From contig JANXYG010000009.1 of the NCBI GenBank assembly GCA_025350245.1, forward strand, positions 62,001-126,000: DNA of 64,000 bases, in the 5' to 3' direction. Position 1 is the first letter of the stretch, and each line of letters begins with the position of its first letter. Under the pieces are notes generated by a model, which was not told where the DNA came from, ran no database searches, and was given only the letters and a program-made list of their open reading frames with translations. Positions 39,496-47,907 of this stretch are shown in pieces. The translations under genes were made by a program, and so were the position numbers. Origin of the DNA: Betaproteobacteria bacterium. GTDB lineage: Bacteria > Pseudomonadota > Gammaproteobacteria > Burkholderiales > Ga0077523.

Positions 39496-39520
39496 ACGCC
39501 GGTAGCGATACCGGCGTTTT
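39496..39520 (+). terminator. Intrinsic terminator or attenuator just before metF
   Basis: Nine-base stem ACGCCGGTA (39496-39504), GCGA tetraloop, TACCGGCGT (39509-39517), ending in TTTT. It lies about 90 bases past ahcY and only 18 bases before the metF ATG. It ends the ahcY transcript, and its position so near a start codon could allow attenuation of metF. Confidence 0.82.
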
Positions 39521-39538
39521 CACATCCGGACCGAAGCC

Positions 39539-40369
39539 ATGGCCGCACGATCGTTTTCATTCGAGCTGTTTCCGCCGCAGACGCCCGAGGGGCTGGAAAA
39601 GCTGCGCGTCACGCGCAGCCAGCTCATCCAGCTCAATCCCGAGTTCTTTTCGGTCACCTTCGGTGCCGGCGGTTCGACCCGCGAGCGCACCCACGGCGTG
39701 GTGATGGAACTCAAGCAGGAGGGGCACGACGTCGCACCCCACCTGTCGTGCGTCGGCGCGACCCGGCAAACCACCACCGAGATCCTCGACGGCTATCGCG
39801 CCGCCGGCATCCGGCGCCTCGTCGCCCTCCGTGGCGATCTGCCGTCGGGCATGGTCGAGCTGGGCGAGTTTCGCTATGCAGCCGATCTCGTGCGGTTCGT
39901 GCGTGAACAGTACGGACGAGACTTTCATATCGAAGTCGGGGCCTATCCTGAAGTGCATCCACAGGCGCGATCCGCGGCAGACGACCTGAACCATTTTCGC
40001 GAGAAGGTCGAGGCGGGCGCCGACTCGGCGATCACGCAGTACTTTTTCAACGCAGATGCCTACTATCACTTCCGTGACCAATGCGAAGCGATGGGGGTCA
40101 CCATCCCGATCGTCCCGGGCATCATGCCGATCACGCGATTCCACCAGCTCGCACGGTTCTCCGATGCGTGCGGCGCCGAGATTCCGCGCTGGATCCGCCG
40201 CAAGCTGGAAGGCTTCGGCGACGACTCGGCGTCGATCCGCGCCTTCGGGCTGGATGTGGTGACCCGGCTGTGCGATGACCTGATACGCAATGATGCACCC
40301 GGCCTGCACTTCTACACGCTGAACCAGGCCGGTGCCGTCACTACCATCTGGCAGCGGCTCGGCCTGTAA
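39539..40369 (+). CDS. metF: 5,10-methylenetetrahydrofolate reductase
   Basis: FAD enzyme that makes 5-methyltetrahydrofolate for methionine synthesis, 276 residues. It starts MAARSFSFELFPPQTPEG, with FSVTFGAGGSTRERT, LVALRGDLP and the YFFNADAYYHFRDQC segment of the active site. The normal SD is absent: the 18 bases before the ATG contain the end of a terminator. It closes the methyl cycle with metK and ahcY; the methionine synthase itself is not convincingly present here (the MetE-like gene at 13.6 kb seems deleted). Confidence 0.95.
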   Translation: MAARSFSFELFPPQTPEGLEKLRVTRSQLIQLNPEFFSVTFGAGGSTRERTHGVVMELKQEGHDVAPHLSCVGATRQTTTEILDGYRAAGIRRLVALRGDLPSGMVELGEFRYAADLVRFVREQYGRDFHIEVGAYPEVHPQARSAADDLNHFREKVEAGADSAITQYFFNADAYYHFRDQCEAMGVTIPIVPGIMPITRFHQLARFSDACGAEIPRWIRRKLEGFGDDSASIRAFGLDVVTRLCDDLIRNDAPGLHFYTLNQAGAVTTIWQRLGL

Positions 40370-40435
40370 CAGTACGCCGGGCATCTCGCCCCGCCGCGTT
40401 GGCGGCGCCTGAAGCGATGCCTTAGACTCCGGCGC

Positions 40436-42268
40436 GTGCTTTCGCCACGCGCCCGTTTCCTGCTGCTCCTGTTCGCGCTGTTCGTCGGCCTCGTGGTCGC
40501 CGAAGCGCGCTTCCTGCATCTCACCGAAGCGTTCTCCAACCGGGTCACCGATTTCTTCCTGCGCCAGCAGGCCAGGTCGCTCGCCGCCGATCCGGACATC
40601 GTGATCGTCGCGATCGACGAGGCGAGTGTCACCGGCATGGCCGACTATGCCGGGCGCTGGCCGTGGCCGCGATCGGTGCACGGCGAGGTGGTGGAAGGCA
40701 TCGCCGCGCAAAAGCCGAAGGCGATCGTCTTCGACGTGATGTTCGGCGAACCGGACGTGTTCAGGCCCGAGTCCGACGCCGCGTTCAACGAGACCGTCGC
40801 CCCATTGGGCAACGTCTATTTCCCGTCGGCGCGGCACGACCCGGCCGGCGATGCCTACGGCGTCCCGATCGTTGACCTCGCCCCCGGTTTCGGTGCGGTA
40901 CGCAGCTTGCGCAGCGACCCGAAGGCCAGGATCGACGTGTTGCTACCGCTCGCGCTGAAGCCGGAAAACTGGCGGCTGGGCCTGATCAACTTTCTGCAGG
41001 ATCGCGATGGCGTCGGGCGTCGTTATCTCATCTTCGAGAACGCCTATGGTTGGCGACTGCCGTCGTTGCCCGCGCGCCTCGCGATCGATCTGGGCTGGCC
41101 GCTGCCGAGCCAGGACGATTTCCTGATCGGCTGGCGCGGCGGCGTCGCAGCCCACAAGCAGATACCGTTTGCGGCCGTGTGGGCGGATATCAACAGCGAA
41201 AAGAAGACCCGCGCGCGGGACGAGTTCCGCGACAAGGTGGTGGTGATCGGTGCCACGGCCACCGGTCTGCACGACATCCGCGTCACGCCCATCAGCACGG
41301 CACATCCGGGTGTCGAAATTCTCGCCGCCGCTATCGACAATCTCAAGAACCGGCACTGGCTCGTCGCGGCGCCCGTCTGGGTGTCACCGGCGTTGTCGGT
41401 CGCGTTACTGGCGATTCTCACGGCGCTGCTGTGGCTGCAGGCCGGCGTCATTCGCATCGGCCTCGGCCTGGCGGCCGCGCTCGCGCTGCTGCTCGGCGGC
41501 AGCTGGGTTGCCGTGGGCGAGGGATTGTGGCTGCCGGTGATGACGCCGCTGTTGTTCGTCACCGCGTTTTTCGTACTGTGCGCCCTGCACGACTACCGCG
41601 ACGAAAAGCGCTTGCGCGAAAACGCCATTCGCGAATTCAGTCGCTTCGTCAATCCGCATGTCGTGCGCGAGCTGATCGCCAAGGGCGGGTTGTCGCGCGC
41701 CGGCGAGAGTCGCGAAGTGACCATCCTGTTCTCCGACATCCGCGGCTTCACGACCCTGGCCGAGACGCGCACGCCGGGCGAAGTCGTCGACCTGCTCAAT
41801 CGCTATTTCTCGCGTCAGGTGGAGGTGATCTTTCGTCACGGCGGCACGCTCGACAAGTTCATCGGCGACGCCATCATGGCGTGCTGGGGCGCGCCCATCG
41901 ACGACGCCGACCAGGCGCAGCATGCGGTTGCAGCCGCGCTCGAAATGGCCTCCACCCTGGAGGCGTTTCGCGCCGAACTGGGAGCGGCGGACGCCGACTT
42001 CGACGTCGGTATCGGCATCCACTCGGGGCCGGCGGTCGTGGGCTTGATCGGCTCCGACGCCCGCCGCGAATACACCGCCATCGGCGACACGGTCAACCTC
42101 GCCAGCCGCATCGAGGGCCTGACCAAGGGCGTGGCCCGCATCCTGGTGTCGGAAGACACCGCACGCAAATGCCGGGGCGCCTTTGACTTCACCGGGCGCG
42201 GACACTATAAGGTCAAGGGCAGGACAGCCGAGGTGCAGCTGTTCGAACCGCGGGAGAAACGTCGATGA
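40436..42268 (+). CDS. CHASE2-domain adenylate/guanylate cyclase
   Basis: 610 residues: an N-terminal membrane helix, a periplasmic CHASE2 sensor (about 45-290: IVIVAIDEASVTGMADYAGRWPWPR, KAIVFDVMFGEP, VVVIGATATGLHDI), three more hydrophobic segments, then a class III cyclase domain (about 420-605). Metal-binding aspartates are in ILFSDIRGF and LDKFIGDAIMACWG, and the EYTAIGDTVNLASRIE loop is present. It makes a cyclic nucleotide in response to an unknown envelope signal. GTG start. It overlaps the SH3 gene by four bases; a three-gene operon. Confidence 0.92.
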   Translation: MLSPRARFLLLLFALFVGLVVAEARFLHLTEAFSNRVTDFFLRQQARSLAADPDIVIVAIDEASVTGMADYAGRWPWPRSVHGEVVEGIAAQKPKAIVFDVMFGEPDVFRPESDAAFNETVAPLGNVYFPSARHDPAGDAYGVPIVDLAPGFGAVRSLRSDPKARIDVLLPLALKPENWRLGLINFLQDRDGVGRRYLIFENAYGWRLPSLPARLAIDLGWPLPSQDDFLIGWRGGVAAHKQIPFAAVWADINSEKKTRARDEFRDKVVVIGATATGLHDIRVTPISTAHPGVEILAAAIDNLKNRHWLVAAPVWVSPALSVALLAILTALLWLQAGVIRIGLGLAAALALLLGGSWVAVGEGLWLPVMTPLLFVTAFFVLCALHDYRDEKRLRENAIREFSRFVNPHVVRELIAKGGLSRAGESREVTILFSDIRGFTTLAETRTPGEVVDLLNRYFSRQVEVIFRHGGTLDKFIGDAIMACWGAPIDDADQAQHAVAAALEMASTLEAFRAELGAADADFDVGIGIHSGPAVVGLIGSDARREYTAIGDTVNLASRIEGLTKGVARILVSEDTARKCRGAFDFTGRGHYKVKGRTAEVQLFEPREKRR

Positions 42269-42795
42269 TCGATCGCATGCGTCGGCTATGTTGGCTGGTG
42301 GCGTCGGTTGCCGCAGTGCTGGCAGCGCCGGCCTGGGCCCAGGAAACCGGGTTCACGTTGCGCGCGACCGACGTCAAGGCCAAGCCGTTTCTCGACGCCG
42401 AACTGCTGGCGAAGCTCCCGGAGAAAACGCCGGTGACAGTTCTGGTGCGGCAGGGCGGATGGATGCAGATCAAGGTGGGCGAGACCCAGGGCTGGGTACG
42501 CATGCTGAGCCTGCGCCTTGGCAACCCCGACCCGAAGCAGAACGACACCTCGTTGCTCGCGGCGATCACGCGTTCCTCGCGACCGTCGGCCAATCCCACG
42601 GTCACGACCGGTGTGCGCGGCTTCTCCGAAGAAGACCTGAAGGCCGCCAAGCCCAGCCCCGAGGAGGTCGCGAAGATGGAGAGCTTCGCGGTGCCCCCGG
42701 CCGGCGCTGCCCAGTTTGCCGTTGCCGGCAAGCTGGTGGCGCAGCGGGTCGCCTTCGTCAAGGCCGACGGCAAGCCCGAGAAGGAGAAGAAATGA
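42265..42795 (+). CDS. Exported SH3-domain protein
   Basis: 176 residues with a signal peptide (ends PAWAQ), then a bacterial SH3-like domain: LRATDVKAKPFLDAELLAKL, PVTVLVRQGGWMQIKVGETQGWVRM. The C-terminus is Lys/Glu-rich and ends PEKEKK. Such domains usually bind peptidoglycan or proteins in the periplasm. The ATGA overlaps on both sides tie it to the cyclase and to the M48 protease. Confidence 0.85.
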   Translation: MIDRMRRLCWLVASVAAVLAAPAWAQETGFTLRATDVKAKPFLDAELLAKLPEKTPVTVLVRQGGWMQIKVGETQGWVRMLSLRLGNPDPKQNDTSLLAAITRSSRPSANPTVTTGVRGFSEEDLKAAKPSPEEVAKMESFAVPPAGAAQFAVAGKLVAQRVAFVKADGKPEKEKK

Positions 42796-43658
42796 ACGCC
42801 CGTTTCGCAGTCGCGGCAATGCTCGCCGCTTGCTGCCTGCTGGCTGGTTGCGCCCCGGAGCAGACCGCGGCGTTCATGAAGAACGTGGGTGGTGTCGAGG
42901 GCCTGGTCCGCAATATCAAGGACGCGAGCGGCACCATCGACGAGCCGCGCGAGATCGAACTCGGGCACGGCATGATGGAGACGCTGCTCGGCGCGCGCCC
43001 GCTTGTCCCCGACGCCGAGGTTCAGCGTTACGTGAACTTCGTCGGTGCCTGGGTTGCAGCGCAATCCGATCGACCCGGATTGCCGTGGCGGTTCGCCGTG
43101 AACGACAGCGACCACGTGAATGCCTTCGCGGCGCCGGGCGGCTATGTCATCGTCACCAAGGGCATGATCAACACCCTGCACTCCGAGGCCGAACTGGCCG
43201 GTGTGCTCGGGCACGAGATCGGTCATGTGATCCGGAAGCACCACCTCGCCGCGTTGCGCAAGGGCGCCTTCATGAACCTGCTCGGCGCCGGCGCCGCGGC
43301 GGGTGCCGCCGGAAAGTCCAGCGGCGAACTGGTGCAGGCGCTGGTCGGCCCGACCAAGGATCTTTACTCGCGCGGCCTCGACAAGGACGACGAGTTCGAG
43401 GCCGATCGGGTCGGCATCGTGCTGGCCGCCCGGGCTGGCTACGACCCCTACGGCCTACCCGCCGCGCTGCAGACGCTCGCGAAGATCAAGGCCGACGACC
43501 CCTATCTCGCGTTGCTGTTCAAGACGCATCCCAACCCCGGCGCCCGTCTCGATCAACTGGCTCTGGCCATGGGCGCCGGCTTCGACCGGTTCCAGGGCAG
43601 TCCTCAGAACGCCGACCGCTTCCGGTACGCAACGCGCAACCTGCGGCCGCCGCAATGA
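42792..43658 (+). CDS. M48-family metalloprotease lipoprotein
   Basis: 288 residues. The lipobox LLAGC near residue 18 marks a lipoprotein. The zinc motif HEIGH lies in LAGVLGHEIGHVIRKHH, and the third ligand Glu is in DEFEADRVGI. It resembles BepA/LoiP-like envelope quality-control proteases. The operon with a CHASE2 cyclase and an SH3 protein suggests envelope sensing and repair; that link is inference. Confidence 0.9.
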   Translation: MNARFAVAAMLAACCLLAGCAPEQTAAFMKNVGGVEGLVRNIKDASGTIDEPREIELGHGMMETLLGARPLVPDAEVQRYVNFVGAWVAAQSDRPGLPWRFAVNDSDHVNAFAAPGGYVIVTKGMINTLHSEAELAGVLGHEIGHVIRKHHLAALRKGAFMNLLGAGAAAGAAGKSSGELVQALVGPTKDLYSRGLDKDDEFEADRVGIVLAARAGYDPYGLPAALQTLAKIKADDPYLALLFKTHPNPGARLDQLALAMGAGFDRFQGSPQNADRFRYATRNLRPPQ

Positions 43659-43680
43659 CCGGCGACATTCCCATCCGACC

Positions 43681-43869
43681 GTGAGCAACGACCCCACCGA
43701 TCGCACGGCGCTACTGGCCGGTGCGACCGGGCCGCTCATGATCGGGGCGATGCGACGGTATCGCGCGATTCACGCGGAGACCGTCGCGGCGGCCATGCTC
43801 GCACTGGCTGCGAGCGATCGGTCTTCCGGCCCGGTAGAGTCCGACGAATTGGCGCGCCTGGGCCGATGA
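43681..43869 (+). CDS. Small hypothetical protein
   Basis: Possible 62-residue protein from the GTG at 43681, 22 bases past the protease gene: VSNDPTDRTALLAGATGPLM and ETVAAAMLALAASDR. No family was recognised and no strong ribosome site is visible. It lies just before a bidirectional terminator, which is consistent with being the last gene of the cyclase operon. It may equally be chance. Confidence 0.35.
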   Translation: MSNDPTDRTALLAGATGPLMIGAMRRYRAIHAETVAAAMLALAASDRSSGPVESDELARLGR

Positions 43870-43922
43870 GAACGACCCGAGGCGTCCTTCGCCCGGTGGC
43901 GGCCCTTGCGCCCACACACAAA

Positions 43923-43952
43923 CGACAACGCCCGCCGAAGCGGGCGTTGTCG
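43923..43952. terminator. 13-bp hairpin between convergent genes
   Basis: CGACAACGCCCGC (43923-43935), loop CGAA, GCGGGCGTTGTCG (43940-43952): a perfect stem between the forward cyclase operon and the reverse aminotransferase gene, 18 bases from the latter's stop. No long U-run, but the position fits a shared terminator. Confidence 0.75.
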
Positions 43953-43969
43953 CATTCGATTGCGGTCGA

Positions 43970-45475
43970 TCAGGCCGCGCGTTTCTTCTGCTGCGCGGCG
44001 ACCGAGTGCATCTGGGCGTAGGCGTGGTGGGCGGCAGCTTCCGCATCGCCCACGTGCACGTCGTGCCCCATGTCCTGCAACACTGAACCCAGCGCCGACA
44101 GACACAACATCACGTTGTCCGGACGGCACGAGTAACCCATGGTGCCGAAGCGCCAGATCTTGCCGGCCAGCGGACCCAGGCCGGCACCGATCTCGAGGCT
44201 GAACTCGTTCAGCAGGCGCTTGCGCACCTCGGCCTCGTTGACGCCTTCGGGCACCATCGCCGCGTTCATCTGCGGAATCTGGTACCCCTCCTTGACCAGA
44301 AACTTCAGACCCATGGCCTCGAGGCCGGCCTTCAGCGCCAGATGATGGCGGCGGTGGCGGGCCCAGCAGGCTTCCAGGGTTTCCTCCCGGATCAGCACCA
44401 GCGCTTCATGCAGCGCGAACAGGGAGTTGGTGGGGGCCGTATGGTGGTACGTGCGGTTGGTCGCGCCCCAGTAGCCGAGTAGCAGGTTCATGTCCATGAA
44501 CCAGCTCTGGATCTTGTCCTTGCGGCCCTTGACGTGATCGACCACTCGCTCGGAGAACGAGACCGGTGAAAGACCTGGGGTGCACGACAGGCACTTCTGG
44601 CTGCCGGAATAGATGGCGTCGATGTTCCATTCGTCTACCAGCACCGGCACCCCGCCGAGCGAGGTCACGGCATCGACGATGGTCAAGGCGCCGTACCGAT
44701 GGGCAACCTCCACGAGAGTTTTCGCGTCCGACAGGCAGCCGGTCGAGGTTTCGGCGTGGACGAACGCCACGACCTTGGTGTCGGGATGCGCCTTGAGGGT
44801 GTCTTCGAGCCGCTGCGGGTCGCATGGTGTGCCCCACTCGTGGTCGATCACCACCGGCACGCCGCCGCAGCGCTCGACATTCTCGAGCATGCGGCCGCCG
44901 AACACGCCGTTGCGCATCACGATGACCTTGTCGCCGGGTACCACCAGGTTGACGAAGCAGTACTCCATGCCGACCGAGCCAGGCCCGGAGACCGGAAAGG
45001 TGAGCGGATTCTTCGTCTGGTACACATACCGCAGCAAGCTCTTCATCTCTTCCATCATCTCCACGAAGACCGGATCGAGGTAGCCGATGGCGGGCTGACT
45101 CATGGTAGTGAGCACTCGCGGGTGGATCTCCGTCGGGCCCGGCCCCATGAGCGTGCGCTGGGGGGGATGGAAGGACTGGATGCGTTTCGCGGGAAGAAAG
45201 GGGTTCATGGTGTCGCTCCGTGAGATGACAGACTCGAAGAGGTTCTCGTCCTCGCCGCGAGACTTCACCCTGACAGGGCGGCGATGGTTGGCCTCGTTCA
45301 GTATCTCGAGGGCCGACACCGCGCCCTCGGTTACCGCTTCGATTTCCATGGCCCAGCGCGCCGGCACATAGCCGGACTTGACCCAGTTGCTGACCACCGC
45401 ACGGTCCAGCTTGAGGCGGCGGGCGACGTCAGCCTGGGTTCCGAAATGAGCGACAAGGCGCTCGGCGCAATTCAT
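43970..45475 (-). CDS. Class V aminotransferase (alanine/serine-glyoxylate type) with in-frame N-terminal Cro/YdaS-like HTH
   Basis: From the ATG at 45208 this is a 412-residue PLP enzyme of the alanine/serine-glyoxylate aminotransferase family: LMGPGPTEIHPRVL, GPGSVGMEYCFVNLV, TSTGCLSDAKTL and the PLP-lysine segment YSGSQKCLSCTPG. That ATG has GGAG 11 to 8 bases upstream. The frame is open further upstream, and from an ATG at 45475 it encodes an 89-residue helix-turn-helix domain (NCAERLVAHFGTQADVARRL, DRAVVSNWVKSGYVPARWA) with no stop before the enzyme. So either an internal start makes a separate enzyme, or a 501-residue regulator-enzyme fusion is made. The HTH cannot be made alone. Confidence 0.82.
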   Translation of the reverse strand: MNCAERLVAHFGTQADVARRLKLDRAVVSNWVKSGYVPARWAMEIEAVTEGAVSALEILNEANHRRPVRVKSRGEDENLFESVISRSDTMNPFLPAKRIQSFHPPQRTLMGPGPTEIHPRVLTTMSQPAIGYLDPVFVEMMEEMKSLLRYVYQTKNPLTFPVSGPGSVGMEYCFVNLVVPGDKVIVMRNGVFGGRMLENVERCGGVPVVIDHEWGTPCDPQRLEDTLKAHPDTKVVAFVHAETSTGCLSDAKTLVEVAHRYGALTIVDAVTSLGGVPVLVDEWNIDAIYSGSQKCLSCTPGLSPVSFSERVVDHVKGRKDKIQSWFMDMNLLLGYWGATNRTYHHTAPTNSLFALHEALVLIREETLEACWARHRRHHLALKAGLEAMGLKFLVKEGYQIPQMNAAMVPEGVNEAEVRKRLLNEFSLEIGAGLGPLAGKIWRFGTMGYSCRPDNVMLCLSALGSVLQDMGHDVHVGDAEAAAHHAYAQMHSVAAQQKKRAA

Positions 45476-45516
45476 GGCAATCCCGAAATTCGAAGCAGAC
45501 CGGGGAGATTGCCTTA

Positions 45517-45534
45517 TCAAACTGAATTTGACAA
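45517..45534 (-). promoter_or_regulatory. Inverted repeat overlapping a -35 box upstream of the HTH-aminotransferase ORF
   Basis: TCAAA-CTGAA-TTTGA (45517-45531) is a perfect 5-base inverted repeat, 41 bases upstream of the HTH ATG. On the reverse strand it overlaps TTGTCA (45534-45529), a good -35; the -10 is weak. A candidate operator for autoregulation by the HTH domain. Confidence 0.35.
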
Positions 45535-45579
45535 CTGGGGTGATCACCGCCTCAGCCGGGTGCAGCACCACCGGGTCCC

Positions 45580-45630
45580 TGCTGGAAGGGGAAGCCGTGG
45601 CGCAGCGCGCAGACTGGGGGTGGGCGTCTC
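45580..45630 (-). repeat. 3'-end repeat, copy 6 (diverged)
   Basis: Diverged copy that starts right at the ttcA stop and reads in its direction (GACGCCCACCCCCAGTCTGC on the reverse strand). The GC-rich palindrome at the far end is mostly lost. Confidence 0.65.
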
Positions 45631-46530
45631 TCAGCGGGCGGCGAGCTTCACGCTGGTGATGGAGATCGGCGCCGTCGATGCGACTGGTTCATCGTCGAAC
45701 GCGATGTCGCCACCGGCCACCGGGCCTGGCTGCGCCTCGACGGCGGCAAAGTCGAACAGCGCCCGATCGGCCAGATGCGAAGGCACCACGTTCTGCAAGG
45801 CGCGGAACATGTTGTCGAGACGCCCCGGATACTGTTTCTCCCACGATTGCAGCATCTGTTTCACCTGCTTGCGCTGCAGCGTGTCCTGCGAACCGCAGAG
45901 ATCGCACGGGATGATCGGAAACTGGCGCAGTTCCGCATAGGCCTCGAGGTCGCTCTCCTTGCAGTAGGCGAGCGGCCGGATCACCACATGCGCACCGTCG
46001 TCGGACACGAGCTTGGGCGACATCGCCTTCAGCTTCGAGCCGAAGAACATGTTGAGCAGCAGGGTTTCGAGGATGTCGTCGCGATGGTGGCCGAGCGCAA
46101 TGCGGGTTGCCCCCCGCTCGCGAGCGACGCGATACAGCACGCCGCGCCGCAGGCGCGAGCACAGCGAGCACATGGTCTTGCCTTCGGGGATCAGTCGCTT
46201 GACCGTGCTGTAGGTGTCCTGCACGGCGATGTGATATTCAATGCCGAGCCCGTCGAGATAGCGCGGTAGCACGTCGGCCGGATATCCCGGGTGGCGCTGG
46301 TCGAGATTGACCGCGAACAGTTCAAACCGGACCGGCGAATGACGCCGCAGACTCATCAGCACATCGAGCAGGCCGTAGCTGTCTTTGCCACCCGACAGGC
46401 ACACCATCACGCGGTCGCCATCCCGGATCATGTCGTAGTCGGTGATGGCGTTACCGACCTGGCCGCGCAAGCGCTTGGCGAGCTTGTTGTCCTCGAGCGT
46501 CTGCTTCTGATTGCGGAGCGTGGTGTCCAT
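45631..46530 (-). CDS. ttcA: tRNA 2-thiocytidine synthetase TtcA
   Basis: Thiolates C32 of certain tRNAs, 299 residues. The PP-loop SGGKDS is near residue 46. The Fe-S cysteines are in [14 protein letters not shown] and [12 protein letters not shown]. The N-terminus [20 protein letters not shown] is canonical. It depends on an iron-sulfur cluster and sulfur relay. A repeat lies directly downstream. Confidence 0.95.
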   Translation of the reverse strand: MDTTLRNQKQTLEDNKLAKRLRGQVGNAITDYDMIRDGDRVMVCLSGGKDSYGLLDVLMSLRRHSPVRFELFAVNLDQRHPGYPADVLPRYLDGLGIEYHIAVQDTYSTVKRLIPEGKTMCSLCSRLRRGVLYRVARERGATRIALGHHRDDILETLLLNMFFGSKLKAMSPKLVSDDGAHVVIRPLAYCKESDLEAYAELRQFPIIPCDLCGSQDTLQRKQVKQMLQSWEKQYPGRLDNMFRALQNVVPSHLADRALFDFAAVEAQPGPVAGGDIAFDDEPVASTAPISITSVKLAAR

Positions 46531-46551
46531 GATGGGCTTGCGGGCGCGCGC

Positions 46552-47118
46552 CTACCTTCGGCGGGTCCGCGCTTCCATCGCGGCGACGATGTCCGGCCGC
46601 AGATACTCGACCCCCGAGTACATCGGCGGCACATCTGGCGCATCCTGCCGCAGTCGCACCACGACGCCGTCGCGCGACCACGCCTTGGTGATGACCGGCG
46701 CCAGCACTTCCGGGTCGGTCTTGCGCATGGCCTCGGCGGCGGGAAGAGCGTCGAATCGCTGGTCGAGAAACTGCTCAAGCTCCCAGTGCAGGTTCGGCGA
46801 GTAACGGAAGTTCACCACCATCGCGGCCAGCACGTTGGTGTCGGGCGCGAAGAAATGCATGGTCCCCAGCCCGGGTTTGCCGAAGCCGGGGCACAGCGGG
46901 GCGCCCTTGACGAAGATGCCGCGGCCGGTGCCGGTCTCATGGTCGGCCGGGACCTGCTGAAACTTGACGCCCGCGGCCTGGAGCTTGCCGGCGACGTCGG
47001 CATAGGTCGTCACACCGACCCTGATGTCGGGACATTCGCGCTCCTGCGCCCAGGCCTGCGCTGCCACCATCGAGCCGAGCAATCCGGCAAACCCGGCAAA
47101 CCAAAGGGCTGTTTTCAT
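46552..47118 (-). CDS. Exported protein of unknown function
   Basis: 188 residues, with a signal peptide ending AQAWA, then ECPDIRVGVTTYADVAGKLQ. CPGFGKPGLGTMHFF and FRYSPNLHWELEQFLDQRFD resemble nothing I can name. Two cysteines in the mature part may form a disulfide. Its ATG overlaps the stop of the upstream SDR gene (ATGA), so the two are co-translated. The overlap suggests an operon of SDR, exported protein and perhaps ttcA (21-base gap). Confidence 0.75.
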   Translation of the reverse strand: MKTALWFAGFAGLLGSMVAAQAWAQERECPDIRVGVTTYADVAGKLQAAGVKFQQVPADHETGTGRGIFVKGAPLCPGFGKPGLGTMHFFAPDTNVLAAMVVNFRYSPNLHWELEQFLDQRFDALPAAEAMRKTDPEVLAPVITKAWSRDGVVVRLRQDAPDVPPMYSGVEYLRPDIVAAMEARTRRR

Positions 47119-47855
47119 AAATGTACGCTCCTGCCGCCGTCCACGTTGATGATCTGCCCGGTCACATAGGGCGCGTCGTTCACCAGGAAGCGCACCGCGC
47201 GGGCGATGTCTTCCGGCTCACCACCGCGCTTGAGCAGCGTTGTGTTGATGATGCGCTGGCGGGCGAGCTCGTCCGACCAGGCTTCGTCCTCGGGCCAGAG
47301 AATCGGGCCGGGGGCGATGCCATTGACGCGCACTTCGGGCCCCAGTTCCCGCGCGAGCGACCGCGTCAGCGAGACCAGGCCCCCCTTGGCTGCGTTGTAG
47401 GCCACATAACTCTTCATGGGCCGTTCGGCGTGGATGTCGACGATGTTCACGATGCAGCCTTCGGCCTTGCGCAGATGCGGCGCCGCCGCCTGACAAAGGA
47501 ATAGCGGGGTCTTGAGATTGGTGCCGATCAGGTCGTCCCAATCCGACTCCTTGATCTCGCCCACCGGGGTCGGAAAAAAGCTCGATGCATTGTTGACCAC
47601 GACATCGAGCCGGCCGAAGCGCTGCACGGTCTCGTGCACCAGCGTCGGCAGGTTGGCGATGTTGAGCAGATCGGCCTGCACCAGCGCCACCGAATCCGTA
47701 CGCAGGGTGTTCAGGTCGGCTTGCAGCGCCCGCGCCTCGGTGGCCGAGGTGCGGTAATGCACCATCAGGTCGGCCCCGTCCGCGTGCAGGAAGCGGCAGA
47801 TGGCCGCGCCGACGCGCTTCGCACCGCCGGTGATGAGCACCACCTTCTTCTGCAT
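47115..47855 (-). CDS. Pteridine reductase-like short-chain dehydrogenase
   Basis: 246 residues from the ATG at 47855, which has GAGGG upstream; a GTG three codons earlier is the alternative. NADPH motif TGGAKRVGAAI with the Arg seen in pteridine reductases (PTR1/FolM), then NNASSFFPTPVGEI and catalytic YNAAKGGLVSLTRSLA. C-terminal GQIINVDGGRSV. The likely role is reduction of dihydromonapterin or folates, but other SDR substrates are possible. Confidence 0.85.
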   Translation of the reverse strand: MQKKVVLITGGAKRVGAAICRFLHADGADLMVHYRTSATEARALQADLNTLRTDSVALVQADLLNIANLPTLVHETVQRFGRLDVVVNNASSFFPTPVGEIKESDWDDLIGTNLKTPLFLCQAAAPHLRKAEGCIVNIVDIHAERPMKSYVAYNAAKGGLVSLTRSLARELGPEVRVNGIAPGPILWPEDEAWSDELARQRIINTTLLKRGGEPEDIARAVRFLVNDAPYVTGQIINVDGGRSVHL

Positions 47856-47907
47856 GGGCCGCACCCTCGTTGATAGACTCGGAGTTTACCTCACGCTCCC
47901 GCCCGCG

